DNA of 57,085 nucleotides from positions 183,523 to 240,607 of the forward strand of contig MU130547.1 of assembly GCA_015039465.1 (NCBI GenBank), given 5' to 3'. This DNA is from Phlegmacium glaucopus. Lineage: Eukaryota; Basidiomycota; Agaricomycetes; Agaricales; Cortinariaceae. The notes under the pieces were generated by a model, which did no database searches, was not told where the DNA came from, and saw only the letters and a list, made by a program, of their open reading frames with translations. The position numbers and the translations under genes are program-made. Shown here piece after piece: positions 35,276 through 45,798 of the stretch (position 1 is its first letter; each line of letters opens with the position of its first letter).

Positions 35276-35744
35276 TGTGAGGAGGGATTCTCCCTACCTC
35301 GAATTATTACTATTTTTATAATTTCAAATTCATTATATCACATACAGAATTTCGCACCGCGTTACATTTTCCAAATTCGTACGTTTCCTATTTTATCAAT
35401 TTCAAATTCATTCCCCTTTTGGAAATTACTCCGAAATTACACAGTCCATTCTTACATACAAATTTGTTACCTCTCCGTTTTTGTTCTCGGATCTTAGATT
35501 CCCATATATCCATTTTCAAAACACAGTACTACAAACTAAAGGTATAAAAAGCTGTAGTTATATTGTAGTAGAAAAATATATATAACATAACAACAGAACA
35601 ACTGAGGCACTCAAAAACAACATGAAAACTAAGAAATTCCATAACCAAGTACTAAAATAATAAACAAATCAACAAATCGGAACACTAAAGTTGATGGAGT
35701 CAACTCCCCCTATACTCGCACACACACAGAAACTATTCCTCACA
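35276..35744 (+). repeat. 3' LTR
   Basis: 469 bp, near-identical to the 5' LTR and with the same TGTGAGGA...TCCTCACA ends. A truncated relative of this LTR family is at 56176-56332. Confidence 0.93.
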
Positions 35745-37830
35745 CCACACCACGCTGCTTAAAGAGAGGTGTAGTTTTCATCTTGTGTAGAGTGGATCAT
35801 CGATCCCATAGTTCGCGTTCTATGTCAATAGAGTTTCGATGTACGACCGCGACGTGTGGTTGTTTGGTTACTCGATTGTCAGCTTTCAGTTTCGTCCAGG
35901 AATCTTTGTTTTCGTTCACAGGGATTGGATCTAGTAGTCCCCCTAGACCCACCTCTGGAAGTAGACCATAGTACCGTGCGTCAAGTTTCTTTGTTTCTTT
36001 CGGATAGTGGGGCTTTTTTCACAGCAGGAGCATAACCCTTCACCACATCTAACGCTTCCCGGATCTTCTCATCAGACGGCAACTCCAATCCCATCACAGT
36101 AACATATCCCTGCACGGCTCATCTAACTGCATCCTCCAGCGGCTCTCCGACTTCCATCTCTATGACGTTATCAACCTCGCTGGGAGTGAGCTCTTGAGTA
36201 GAGTCATCCAAATGACTTCTTCGTGAGATTTGGTAAATGTGTCTGCGCGTAGAGTTTGATGATTATCACCGCGTTCTTGGACACGATCGCCGCAGATACG
36301 AGTATTGTAACGCGGGGTTGATCAAGAGACCAATTGAGAGCAAGAAGACGAACGGGGTGGGAGAATTTTGAAGTGGCGTCTCGAAGAGATTGTCGGTGTT
36401 CCTTGAGCTTGTTATTCCTATCGTAGGAGTTTAGATAAGGAGAATATAGAAAAGAAGAGATTTAAAACATTGCTTGTCTGCGATCACGACATCATGTTTG
36501 TGCAAGAGGTCGACTACTTTTTTGATGAATATTGGTGCAGGTTTTTTGACGTGGACGTCGTCACTTTGAGTATGACCGAACCCAAAATATGAGCTAGAGC
36601 TAACGAAACAGAGGTTTTGCCTGCTTTCAAAGGAAAGATAAGAAAGTAGAAAGTATATACGAGAAATAAATTGAGAAAACGCACCACATCCAGGAATGGC
36701 CACAGGTACAATGGTCGTCTTGCTAAAGCTATTGTTGGCCGACCCGGATTCTCCGTCCTTGCTCATCCAGCCCTTAGCTCTTCCAGACCCTGCTCCGTTT
36801 TCAAAAACTTCCCCATAGTCGCAAATAATTCTCTTCCCTTTTGAGTACTCCTTAAACGACGCTGGATCCTTTACAGTCTCCTGTATAACCCATTTGACAT
36901 ACAGCTTAGTCTCGACTCTCTTCATCTTGGACTTGGGAAGGGTTGAAGGTGTCATTGGACCTTTGATAGACAATATCTTGGTGATCTCTCGCCAATCGCG
37001 ATACATCATAAATGGTTCGTCAAAATTGACCTTGAAGAAAAAGGAAGAAGTATGTGGGGACGACGAACCCTTCTACTGCCTCCCCCATTCCATTCCCCTG
37101 TCTCAGCGCAAGTATTTGTGAACCCTCTAACTTCTTGGATGCTGTTAAGGTTTATGGTAGGAGTTTTGATGAAACCCCATTCGTCAGCAAAGGCGTCTAC
37201 AAGTTCGGTAGAAAGCGTTTTGAATTCCTTGGAGCATATGTTAAGACTGTGTAGATGAAGACCAGTCTTTTCAGGCGGGTATCCGAGAACGTGTTCTTCG
37301 AAGGAATCACCACATAACTATATAGAAGCCTGGTTAAATTTATTCAAAAAAGTTTTATTGAAGTTGAAGGAAGAATCCACACCTCTGCGATCGCAGTCAA
37401 GTTGGATTCCCAGAGTCGCCTCTGGCTTGCCCTCATTCTCCAGATACTTCACCGGCTACTGGCCCGAGAATGTGATGAGTAATTTAGTAAGTGTCAGAGG
37501 TGCAATGAAGACGATACACCCATTCGATTTCAGCGATAGGGTACGGCGCAGCGGTACGTGTTTCAAGTGAAAGCCGCTGAGAGATAACAGAAAGGCATAT
37601 AGAAAGGGAGGAAAAGTAAGGAAGAAAAATAAAAACATACCGATGTCCAAGATACTTCTATGTTGAAAAACTTGTCGACTATGATTTAGTATCTTGGTAG
37701 GTTGTCTTTGCCCTGGGCATCGTTGGGTATTTTACAATCCTCTTGCGAGCCGTGGTATTTGAATTCGTTCATCTTCCAACTTTGCACCTGGATGGATGGA
37801 TCTGCTGGTGTAGAATAGATAGAGGATTTG

Positions 37831-38662
37831 ACTACTGCTTATTAAAAGAGTAGTTGGGCGCACCTTGCATTTTCTCTCGTTCCTTGCTATATTCACTTCA
37901 ATATAAACTTGGCTTGTATTCCGTTGACTTTCATTTGTTAGACCTTAGTTGGCATAATGGGGTTGGTCGTTCGATTTCTGATTCTCAACACTCGTCGTAA
38001 TACAAGTTACGACCCGCTACCTCACTCTGTCCGTCAGCGACTCCGTCTGTTAGTAGACGTGAATTATGGCATACAAGTCAGTTCCAGGGAACGTCAAGCT
38101 CCTCCCTCTAGTACTTGAAGAGGAGTTTCAAAAAGGTTCTGTGAAAGAACTCATGATAAGATAAGAATACGAGACAGTGGACTATTAATATAGAATGAAT
38201 GAAGATGAGGTTAGGAACAGTAAATTCTGTGTTGAATGTACTGGGTGTGTCTGAGAACTTGGCGGGTTGCATGACTGATGGCCCGGAGATCCGAAGTTCG
38301 ATTTGAACTCAATCTGTTCAGATCAAAATTTTAGGGCAATCAGAAATTCCGGGAATCCCCGTTTCGGGCGAGCCGCGTCAAGTCCTGAGCGTTTGGATAA
38401 GCAGATGGCAGCGTGTAGAAGCCGAAAACCAATCTAGCCGTACCAACCAGAGCCAGAGCTCACAGCTAGCAGATTGGTGAACGAGCGCGCTGCCGATCTG
38501 ATAAACCCACCAGAGATATGGCTCTGGCAGTCTCTCACACCCACATTTCCAACGGAGATGAACACCTGTATAGATGCATATAGCGAGAGTTGAAATAATA
38601 CATGCGAAGTTGAGAAATGCGATAAACAGTAATGAAATAAAATATCAGGAAAGCAAGTACAG
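37831..38662. other. Between trl1 relic and DIRS-like element 1
   Basis: It holds a hairpin GTCGTAA/TTACGAC at 37994-38013. A CCAGAGCCA/TGGCTCTGG inverted pair lies near 38447/38519, downstream of the recombinase gene in its sense direction. The terminus of the DIRS-like element must lie in here, but I could not define it. Confidence 0.45.
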
Positions 38663-40485
38663 CTATAATTCGAAAGCACGATCAGAGGAAGCAATTAAAC
38701 TCGAAGGAATATGATTGTTAATACGAAATTGTTCAAAAATCTTAGCCAGCTCATCGACATGTGACCTCCGGTAAGCCTTTGAGGTGCTCATGGGCAAGAT
38801 CTCCTCCATCCGTCGCCAATACAGGAGAAAAGCGAGAGAAGTCCATCCTCCGGTGGCGGCGACGATCTCAGGCAGTACTCCAGCGAGAAGCAGTTCCACA
38901 GCGCCACCAATGCGAAAACTGTGGCCAAGAACGTGCGCGAGACGAGCTCCAGTCCATACACTGGTACAGAAGCCCATGAACCTGTGCTTGGTCATATGTT
39001 CCCATTGTCCATTTGTAGTCATGTATGCGAACAGGGAGGCGCCACCAGGGATGTCCTTATTGATATTCAGGTGGTTCTGTAGAGCATCACAAGGGCAGAG
39101 CCGGTCGTCACGGGCAGTGATGATTACATAGGCTCCTTCTTCACGGGTGGTTTTGGTCCAAGGAATGTGGAACGAGGCCGAACGTGAATCATCTCGTAAA
39201 GTCTTAAAAATAACACTGTAGGTAGTTATGAGTAGCTGTTAAATGAGAAGATGAAGAGAACGTACTCCGCAGAGCGAAGGACATGGCATTTGGAGTCAAA
39301 GGAGGAAGTAGATGAGACTGTGGTCTCGCCCAGACAGCGGCAGCCAAAGAAGGTGACCATAGCAACGGCCCAGACCGCAGCATGGAAAGGGGTAGAGATG
39401 ATGATAGCATTCTGTAGAGCCAATAAGTGCTCGATGGAGACTGGAGCACGGAGAGTGTGCTTGTGGTGTGATCCCTCTTTATTTGCCTATGTACGAGCCA
39501 TCTGTACCCATTTGTTGTCACCAAACCACGGAGCATGATTGGCGAGATGCCATGCACGGATGCCAGATAACCAGGATCTGATGGTTCTCCCAGAAACAGA
39601 GCCCTTGTATTCACCAATGAAGGCGCACAGCAGGGCATAAGAAGCGGGCATTCGAGCATCCTCAGAGATCTCCCACTTGTCACAAAATTGGTTAAACCGG
39701 AGGATACCAGATGCATAAGTTGATCTTGTAGATGGAGCAAGAGCACCGGTGATTGACATCTTAGCGGATTCAACCAAGGTGACTGGCAGGTCAACCAGGA
39801 GAGCGTCGTCATGTGAGAGCCCATAAGGGGTATGCCATGAGAAAATACGGTCAACTGCTGAAACGCGGGGCCGAAACGGGCTCAATGTCAAGATCTGGTC
39901 TGCCAGGGGTTTGCGAGGTCTTCGAGAAAGTATGGGAGTCCTCTCTATGAGGCGAGGGAATGATGATATATGAGGTCTGGAAACAGGTGGGATCACGGGA
40001 GCTGGCTGGGAAAGAACACCTTCTGTTATGAGAAAAGGATTTGGAAAAGGAGACTCTATAGGTGATGAAGAAGGAATGGAAAGAGCAGTCTTATCAGGTA
40101 CAGTAGCAATACAAGTGTTATCAGAAGTGCGAGATGGATGGAAGAGACTATGCATATGTGAGTTGGAATAAAAATCTAATGAGGTGGAGAAAGAATTTAC
40201 GGGAAAACAAGGATCGAGAGTAGCAAATTGAGATCCAAGAACGGGAACTATTTGGGAGTTGGAGAGGCGCGGTGGGACGGAGCAAATTGAGTCAAGATGC
40301 CCTGTCCCCTTCCCAACCCCCTCGATGGCGAACTTGCCCACCGAGAAAGGCAGTAGGGTGCCTTCAGACATCAACGAAGATGTGCTGGAGCTCGTCAGGC
40401 AAGCTGAACGAGGTAGTGATACGTGTCTCAACAGAACCCAATTCTCTGCGCGAGAGGGGGTCTGCTGGATTGTTTTCGGAAGCAA
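38663..40485 (-). pseudogene. Tyrosine recombinase of DIRS-like element 1, one nonsense codon
   Basis: Two exons, 40485-39266 and 39215-38663 (50-bp GT-AG intron), 591 codons. The N-terminal ~270 residues are Ser/Pro-rich; next a SAM-like core-binding domain (LAPSTRSTYASGILRFNQFC); then the catalytic domain with Arg in FFGCRCLGETT, H-x-x-R in LGHSFRIGG, GGW, and the nucleophile Tyr in FLLYWRR. An in-frame TAG at 39487-39489 sits between the two domains (VQMART*ANKEG), probably from CAG by C-to-T change. Otherwise the frame is whole. Its start overlaps the RT gene by 122 bases. Confidence 0.85.
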
Positions 40486-42897
40486 TATATACGAGATCTG
40501 GTGTTATGAATCGGGTGGCGAGTACGACGTACATGCGACGAATGGACAGGTTGATGTGAAATTTTCGACTGCGGCCCTTGTCAAGAGAACCGATTGTCCC
40601 TTGGTTATCAGAATGAATGAGGAGGGTGACGTCGCTAATCCCCATAGCTTCGAGGATGTATATGAGAATTTCCAGCGCAATAGTCTCTAGCCAGCATATG
40701 TCCCGACCAGAAATCTTCCAATTGTCACGCAACTTCAGAGCTAGCCAATGGCCCGCGACGATAATCCCAATACCCCAGGAAGTCGAGGCATCAACAAAAA
40801 GACCCAGGTCCTGGGCAGGGCCACGAGGGTGAAGCTCGCGATGGAAACCTGGTGTGTCGAGTGTGTGGAGCCACCACTTAAGGTCTGATAGCATGGAGTG
40901 TGGTGGGTAGCGCTGTGAAAATTCGTTGTCACTGAAAGAAGCTGCGAAATTGGAAAGGGAAGGTAGGTGGGAGCGGCCCTGAGTATGTACGAAAGCAACA
41001 TGGCATAAAGAGCCATGAATCTTCTCGATGTCGAGCAATGAGCAGGGATGACCTTTGAAGCAGTCAAGGAATATGCAAACACAATTAAAGAATTTCAAGC
41101 GCTTTTCTTCTGGTAAGCTGACTCGCTTGTTGGGTAGGTCCCAACGGTAACCGATGAAATTGGTGACAAAGACAAATTCAGAATCACCCTTATCCTCATG
41201 CCAAGGCACTTGGAGAGGAGCAATCTGTCGCAAGGCCTCCGCGCGATCGTAAGCATAAGCGAACCCATCTTGATAGAATGTGCCGCCCTGTATTGGAAAT
41301 CGGAAGACCTTGAGATCGTCTTCGTATTTGAGCGTTGGCTTTATGTCTTCTGCTTGCCATATGTCGACAATAGCATTACCTATCATGCCCAAATTGCTGC
41401 TAGTTGATGCCGCTCCAAAAGGATGATCGTGATCGATGTAGAATTCATGAGCAAGACCTTGAACAACGAGCCATGGCTTATGGGCCGGAAGGACAGGACA
41501 TGTTTGATGGAATTTTTTAATGTCGAAAGTACAAGCCTGGGTTCCGAGGGGGGCATGCGCGACCTAATAGACAATAAAGGAAATTAGAATAATCACAACA
41601 ACAAGTAAGAGAGTGTCAAATAGCGGGAGAAGCAGGAAACAGCCAACAGCTGTCATAAATGTGGAATCGACAAAGAAGCAGCTGCCACTGCTAAGAACAT
41701 GTGGAAACAAATATAACCACGAGAGGCGGGACATTAGATTAACTCCAAGGAGGAGTACTCTCGTTATATCAGCAAGCCACCAGAGGTGACGCTTGCGAAA
41801 GAGAGCCACCAGAGGTGAAACTTGTAACAGTGAGCCACCAGAGGTGAAACTCATAACAGTGAGCCACCAGAGGTGAAACTCCCGGAAATAAGGCCACCAG
41901 AGGTGAAGCCCGTTGTAGTAGAAGATAGAATACACACAATATCGGCAACTCTTGAAGCTGTATTGAAGCAAGTGGGAAAGTCGGCTTTGTTTATATAGGA
42001 ATTTGGAGAAGGGTTGGTCTTGTTGCCTTTTGACAGGTGCCGGCAAACACGAAGTTTGTCTGGCGTACCTGGTTGTTGGGGTTGAACGGATACGAGCAAT
42101 GGGGAAGAGAAGAATGGGCCGTGCAAGATCCTTTGGACTTCTTGCTGTGAGAAAGGACCTGACATGTGTCCTGCGTCAAGTTCGTCGGTTAAATATTTGT
42201 CAACAATATTGGGATATTTGAGAGCGGAGGAGTGATTCGAGAGAATGACAGTATCTGTGATTCGAGGCATTTCGCCCAACGGAAATCCGTTTCTAAGGTT
42301 TGTAACTAAAAGAGGATAAACTTGTAACAAATTATGTTTAGAAAAAAAGAAGTTGAAAGCATCGGTGTCATAAGGATGGACAATTCTGGAGAAAATATCA
42401 TTATAAAGCTCTGGAAGATCTTTGTCTAAGTTCGGCAGGTCTCGGTGTACAATGGTATCAGAAAAATCACGATAAGAAAGAAATTTATGAGTTGCAATAG
42501 AAAGAAAGGAATTAATCAAAAGAAGGTCGCGTACGACAGACCCAGGCGAAGGCGTAATGGGACTTGGAACCGCAATAGGAGCAGAGGTGGACTCGAGCAC
42601 CCTCGGAGTGAGAGCAGACAGCGCTGGTTCCGCTGACATTATGGTTAATACAGATCTCTTTACCGTTGGGGGTACAGAGACTGCCGTTTGTAATTTTCGC
42701 CCAAGTAGGTTTACCATCGGGAAACTTGGTCGTCGAATTGCTGTCGCTGTAGTGTTTACCGACCGTGTGACCTTTCTCACCACAGAGGATGCAACAGACA
42801 GGGTGAGACTGTCTGTTGCCTGGTGGAAATGACGATTGAGTGGGTAGATTGCGTGTATCACGGAGTTGAGTTGACGAGCCAGAGGTCCTACCTCCAC
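40364..42897 (-). CDS. Reverse transcriptase-RNase H of DIRS-like element 1
   Basis: Exons 42897-41938 and 41563-40364, in phase, give 719 residues. RT region: PQQPGTPDKLRVCRHLS, DFPTCFNTASRVAD, TFDIKKFHQTCPVLPAHKPW, PFGAASTSSNLGMI and the catalytic KYEDDLKVF. RNase H: LGLFVDASTSWGIGI, WLETIALEI, IHSDNQGTIGS and NPADPLSRR. The intron is 374 bp, far longer than others here, because it holds a 29-bp minisatellite. The 5' part overlaps the Gag gene by 386 bases in another frame, so the true start may differ. Confidence 0.87.
41776..41910. repeat. 29-bp minisatellite in the RT intron
   Basis: Five copies of GCCACCAGAGGTGA start at 41776, 41805, 41834, 41863 and 41893, a period of 29-30 bp. The flanking 15 bases of each unit are partly conserved (AACTCATAACAGTGA). 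All lie inside the RT intron. Confidence 0.9.
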
Positions 42898-44002
42898 GAA
42901 AGGCTGGGTGGTATGAATTATCTTTACGATATGAAAAATCTTTATTAGAGTTGTTCTGCCTTTCGATGAAGCTCTTGAGTTCGTAGGTAGTCTTCGCCGT
43001 TTTGTATTTCATTGCATAGTGATTGATATCAAAATTAGTTGGTTCGGTACAGTACTCGCGACGCAACTTGAGCTCAAGTTCTTTCCAAGCATCGTATTGA
43101 GAAATTTTGTCTTCCTGAGTGTTAAAAAAATTAAAATAAGAAGACCACCAGCGAGCATAAGGGCCCGCATTGCCATCTCTATCCTGCATCTGGTGAAACC
43201 GGAAGCAATTTTCGGCAGCTTCAGACCACTCTCCGAAGCCCAGCGAGAGTTCTTCGCCGAAGCCTTTAAAATCTCTTGTCCCTTTAACGAGATCAGAGAT
43301 ATTAAGAATAAATTGACCCTTAGTCTCCCCTGGGAGCGGGTTTGACTTTATCGTAGGCAGTGTAGCCGCATGATCAATGAGGTAACGCAAATTTGCGTTA
43401 CGAAAAAATGGCAAAGGAATGGGTACGTGGACATTAGTAGTAAACAATATATCAGAGAACTCTATAGCACGCTGGATACCAACAACGCATTCAGCTGCCT
43501 TGCTACCATCCATGCGACGCCTTTTAGCGTCTTGGGAAGTCTCGCATGCAGTAGCAATAAGGTCATTGACTTTCCTCTTTTCCCGCTCCTCTTTCTCTGC
43601 TTGATTTTTGTGTGTGATATGGAATAAAAGATAATCAGGAACGTTGTTCAAAAAACGGGCAAGAATAGAAGGATCCTTGAGATCCTTCACATCTGCATCA
43701 TCAATGGTAATAAAGGAAGCAGTTTCCGAACCAGGTTCGGGATAGACGAGAGGATCTAGGTGGTGATTGTAAGTCTTCACCTCCCTAGCCTTATTTTGAT
43801 CCTCGATCTCTTTATTCCTAACTAATTTTTCACGTAATTGGAGCTTACTGAGAAGAGACAAAAGAACTTCGTCTTTATGAGTGCGTCGAATACGAGGTTG
43901 TATATGCTGAACTGGAATCGGAATGTCGTTGTTAAGGGCCTGATCTTCCGGAAAAACGGGATCTGCTGGGATCGGAGGATGCTCTGCTATTATATTGACC
44001 AT
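42512..44002 (-). CDS. Gag-like ORF1 of DIRS-like element 1
   Basis: 496 residues, uninterrupted. The middle region holds WWSSYFNFFNTQEDKISQYD and WKELELKLRREYC, a capsid-like helical part. Two cysteine/histidine knuckles lie near the C-terminus: CCILCGEKGHTVGKHYSD and CSYCGSKSHYAFAWVC, with ICINHNVSGTSAVCSH between. This C-terminal pattern is familiar from agaricomycete retroelement Gag proteins. Presumed role: RNA binding and particle assembly. The 3' part overlaps the RT frame. Confidence 0.83.
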   Translation of the reverse strand: MVNIIAEHPPIPADPVFPEDQALNNDIPIPVQHIQPRIRRTHKDEVLLSLLSKLQLREKLVRNKEIEDQNKAREVKTYNHHLDPLVYPEPGSETASFITIDDADVKDLKDPSILARFLNNVPDYLLFHITHKNQAEKEEREKRKVNDLIATACETSQDAKRRRMDGSKAAECVVGIQRAIEFSDILFTTNVHVPIPLPFFRNANLRYLIDHAATLPTIKSNPLPGETKGQFILNISDLVKGTRDFKGFGEELSLGFGEWSEAAENCFRFHQMQDRDGNAGPYARWWSSYFNFFNTQEDKISQYDAWKELELKLRREYCTEPTNFDINHYAMKYKTAKTTYELKSFIERQNNSNKDFSYRKDNSYHPAFRGGRTSGSSTQLRDTRNLPTQSSFPPGNRQSHPVCCILCGEKGHTVGKHYSDSNSTTKFPDGKPTWAKITNGSLCTPNGKEICINHNVSGTSAVCSHSEGARVHLCSYCGSKSHYAFAWVCRTRPSFD

Positions 44003-44237
44003 TTTGAAGATGAATAATAAGAAAAAAGCTCAGAAAAAAATTATGATGAGGCTCAAGCAATACCAGCAAGACCAAGTAGGAAGATGAAGGTCAATGTTTG
44101 TTATTGCGTCTGATCTTATCCTGTCTGTTTACTAGTATTTTGATCAGACGGCAACGGGTCTTGCCTGACTCTGTTTCTCTTATCTTATCCTTAGATGAGA
44201 CAACACTACGTCTTTACTCATCGTGGAATTTCCTTGT

Positions 44238-44378
44238 CTTGGTCCTGTTACCTTTCAATCCTTCGGTATATTGGTATAAACATTGCGACATACATTCTAT
44301 ATCCGAGCTCGTTTGGAGCTGTATGCCAGCCTGTATCTTGGACCCTCGTCCTATCAAGAAGAGTTTCCTTCCGGCTTA
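44238..44378 (+). repeat. Dispersed coding-like fragment, copy 2
   Basis: It shares TTGGTCCTGTTACC, TTTCAATCCTT, AACATTGC(G/A)ACATACATTC and CCTATCAAGAAGAG with the minus strand of 12843-12965. Small indels break the frame here (INIATYILYPSSF). It lies between DIRS-like element 1 and an inverted Hsp70 piece. The adjoining 44003-44237 holds nothing I recognise. Confidence 0.55.
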
Positions 44379-44401
44379 GCTATGCCTTGGCCCTTGTGTC
44401 C

Positions 44402-44516
44402 GTGTTCTGTCAGCCCGAGACAGCATGACATCGACAGTTAGGGTGTAGAAAACCTTATGAGAGCCATATTGAGGTTCAAACGACTTGGATAACTCTGTGG
44501 TATCAGCTTCGATGTA
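44402..44516 (-). pseudogene. Inverted fragment of Hsp70-B-type exon 12
   Basis: On the minus strand it reads YIEADTTELSKSFEPQYGSH, then KVFYTLTVDVMLSR, almost the same as exon 12 of copy B. The following array piece at 45459 is in plus orientation and resumes in the next intron, so exon 12 has been flipped here. About 88% of bases match. Confidence 0.85.
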
Positions 44517-44535
44517 TTGTATGTGTTATTTCATG

Positions 44536-45450
44536 TAGGGCTGCGCACCGTCACCGTAAACTACGGGTTTACGGGCGGGTTCAACGGGTAATTACCCGTC
44601 CCGTTGGAGCCTTTTCCTCCCCAAAAACGGGCCGGTGAATTTACGGGTATATACCGTTGAACCCGTGGGTGAAGCACCGTCGACGGCCGTCATACGGCCG
44701 TTGTCTGGGAAATTTTTGCTGGCGTTTGAAAACTGAGTATTGGGCCTTGTTCCCTTGGACTTGGTACCCTCAGAATAGGTACTTACAACATCTATCTATG
44801 GCTGTAAATTCTTTTGTTGAAAATATTTCTATGGACTACGATTTCTGGAAATTTCTGATATTTATAATTCTTATATCTATAGAAAACGAGCTCTGTACAA
44901 AATTTTATGGCTAGGATTGGCTCTAGCCTGTTCGACGGAGAATTTAAATGAGGTGAGCGGAGTTTGAACTTTGAAGTACGCAAGCGAATCGGCTGGCCTG
45001 GGAACGTGACTGATGTGACATTAATTTTCAAACACCACCTTTTGCGACTTGTGACGCTGGCCAAACGCTGGCAAAGTTCTCTCCACCGTGTATTTAATCA
45101 TTTTTTTACATACATAGATATAATAGAAGCATATGTACCTTCAACACAAAGCCAAAGGGCCAAACTGACCGGGAAATACAAGTCTGAGATGATTTCTCAA
45201 AAACATTCAAAACTAACCAACAATAATATATTTTATGATGATTTGACTCAGACTCATTATTTGAGGCAAATCCTGGCAAATTGGATGAGAAGGAAAATAC
45301 CCGTATACGGCCGTTTACGGCCGTTTTTGACCCGTACCGTACCGTCGAGGATTTAGGATGAGGAAATACGGGACGGCCGTCGAGACTTGGCAGCCATTAC
45401 GGCCCGTAAAATGACGGCCGTACCCGTAATACGGGCGGTGCGCAGCCCTA
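44536..45450. mobile_element. hAT-type non-autonomous DNA transposon
   Basis: 915 bp with perfect 15-bp terminal inverted repeats TAGGGCTGCGCACCG / CGGTGCGCAGCCCTA, flanked by a perfect 8-bp duplication ATTTCATG (44528-44535 and 45451-45458). Subterminal regions are packed with ACGGGT and ACGGCCGT motifs, as expected for transposase-binding arrays. There is no transposase frame. An 8-bp duplication is the hallmark of hAT elements. Confidence 0.93.
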
Positions 45451-45458
45451 ATTTCATG

Positions 45459-45700
45459 TTGTCTGCTTGGACGAGGTCTGGCGCGTTCCCCATCCTCGTA
45501 CTACTTTAGGGTGATGAGAAAAGGTAGGATCATCAAACTTTCAAATATTACAACCAAATGAAATATTCTTAATATAGGAGCCCAGCGCAAGTCATCTACG
45601 ATCCTGAGACGATAGTGTATTTTTGGCTCGGGTCATTCATGTTGCAGATATCAGTATATTAAATTGGACCCTGGTGGTTCGTAATCCTTCGATTTTCAGT
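45459..45700 (+). pseudogene. Truncated 3' end of an Hsp70-B-type copy
   Basis: It matches copy B from intron 12 through the tiny exon 13 (GGTGATGAGA), the last exon (GAGCCCAGCGCAAGTCATCT) and the 3' flank (CCTGGTGGTTCGTAATCCTT). Left of the hAT element only ~15 bases of the same intron remain. It marks the start of the second array block. Confidence 0.88.
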
Positions 45701-45798
45701 ATACCTGGTCAATGTTCCCCTTTCGTTTAACGCCTCAAATCACTTCAAGTTCGATCGTACCTTGAGGTTGCTGCGGTACGACCATATCCATTTCGATT

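Larger units (their letters stand above)
31309..35744 (+). mobile_element. Gag-only LTR retrotransposon (non-autonomous)
   Basis: The 4,436-bp element lies between two ~470-bp LTRs, each starting TGTGAGGA and ending TCCTCACA. CCAC flanks it on both sides (31305-31308 and 35745-35748), a 4-bp target duplication. A primer-binding-like TGG starts at 31782, just after the 5' LTR; a short purine run GGGAGA precedes the 3' LTR. Only a gag-like frame is present: no protease, reverse transcriptase, RNase H or integrase was found. It needs enzymes from another element to move. The LTRs differ at only a few sites, so insertion is recent. Confidence 0.9.
30940..37830 (-). pseudogene. trl1: Fungal tRNA ligase (Trl1) pseudogene split by an LTR element
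   Basis: Remnant of the three-domain tRNA ligase that joins spliced tRNA halves and HAC1-type mRNA. From the 5' side (37830 downward): ligase-domain pieces SWKMNEFKYHGS, SNGCIVFIAPLT, DSFEEHVLGYPPEKTGLHLH, DAFADEWGFIKTP, then MMYRDWREITKIL and RVETKLYVKWVIQE. The kinase P-loop PGCGKT is split by an intron, followed by HTQSDDVHVKKPAP. The cyclic phosphodiesterase region is LLALNWSLDQPR, ARYYGLLPEV and VWDGRVMAITVEDFD with HITVGTKSEKVP. Damage: an extra G at the GGGGG run near 37074, a missing T before GFGHTQSDD, further frame changes and stops at 35980-36240, and the 4.4-kb LTR element inside the phosphodiesterase exon. trl1 is essential in fungi studied, so an intact copy should exist elsewhere. 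Confidence 0.88.
38663..44002 (-). mobile_element. DIRS-like retroelement 1 (Gag, RT-RNase H, tyrosine recombinase)
   Basis: Three overlapping minus-strand genes in the order Gag (44002-42512), RT-RNase H (42897-40364) and tyrosine recombinase (40485-38663). This is the order of DIRS/Ngaro-type elements, which integrate with a tyrosine recombinase instead of a DDE integrase. Coordinates cover only the coding part; terminal repeats were not found. Only one disabling mutation is seen (in the recombinase). Confidence 0.85.

Noticed and set aside
37052..37258. Plus-strand open frames with protein-like text (SNFLDAVKVYGRSFDETPF)
   Set aside because: They are antisense to the tRNA ligase relic, whose minus-strand reading (DAFADEWGFIKTP) matches the family.
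41776..41910. Regular 29-bp repeats resembling a CRISPR array
   Set aside because: The genome is eukaryotic; the conserved 14-mer and partly conserved rest form a tandem minisatellite, not repeats with unique spacers.
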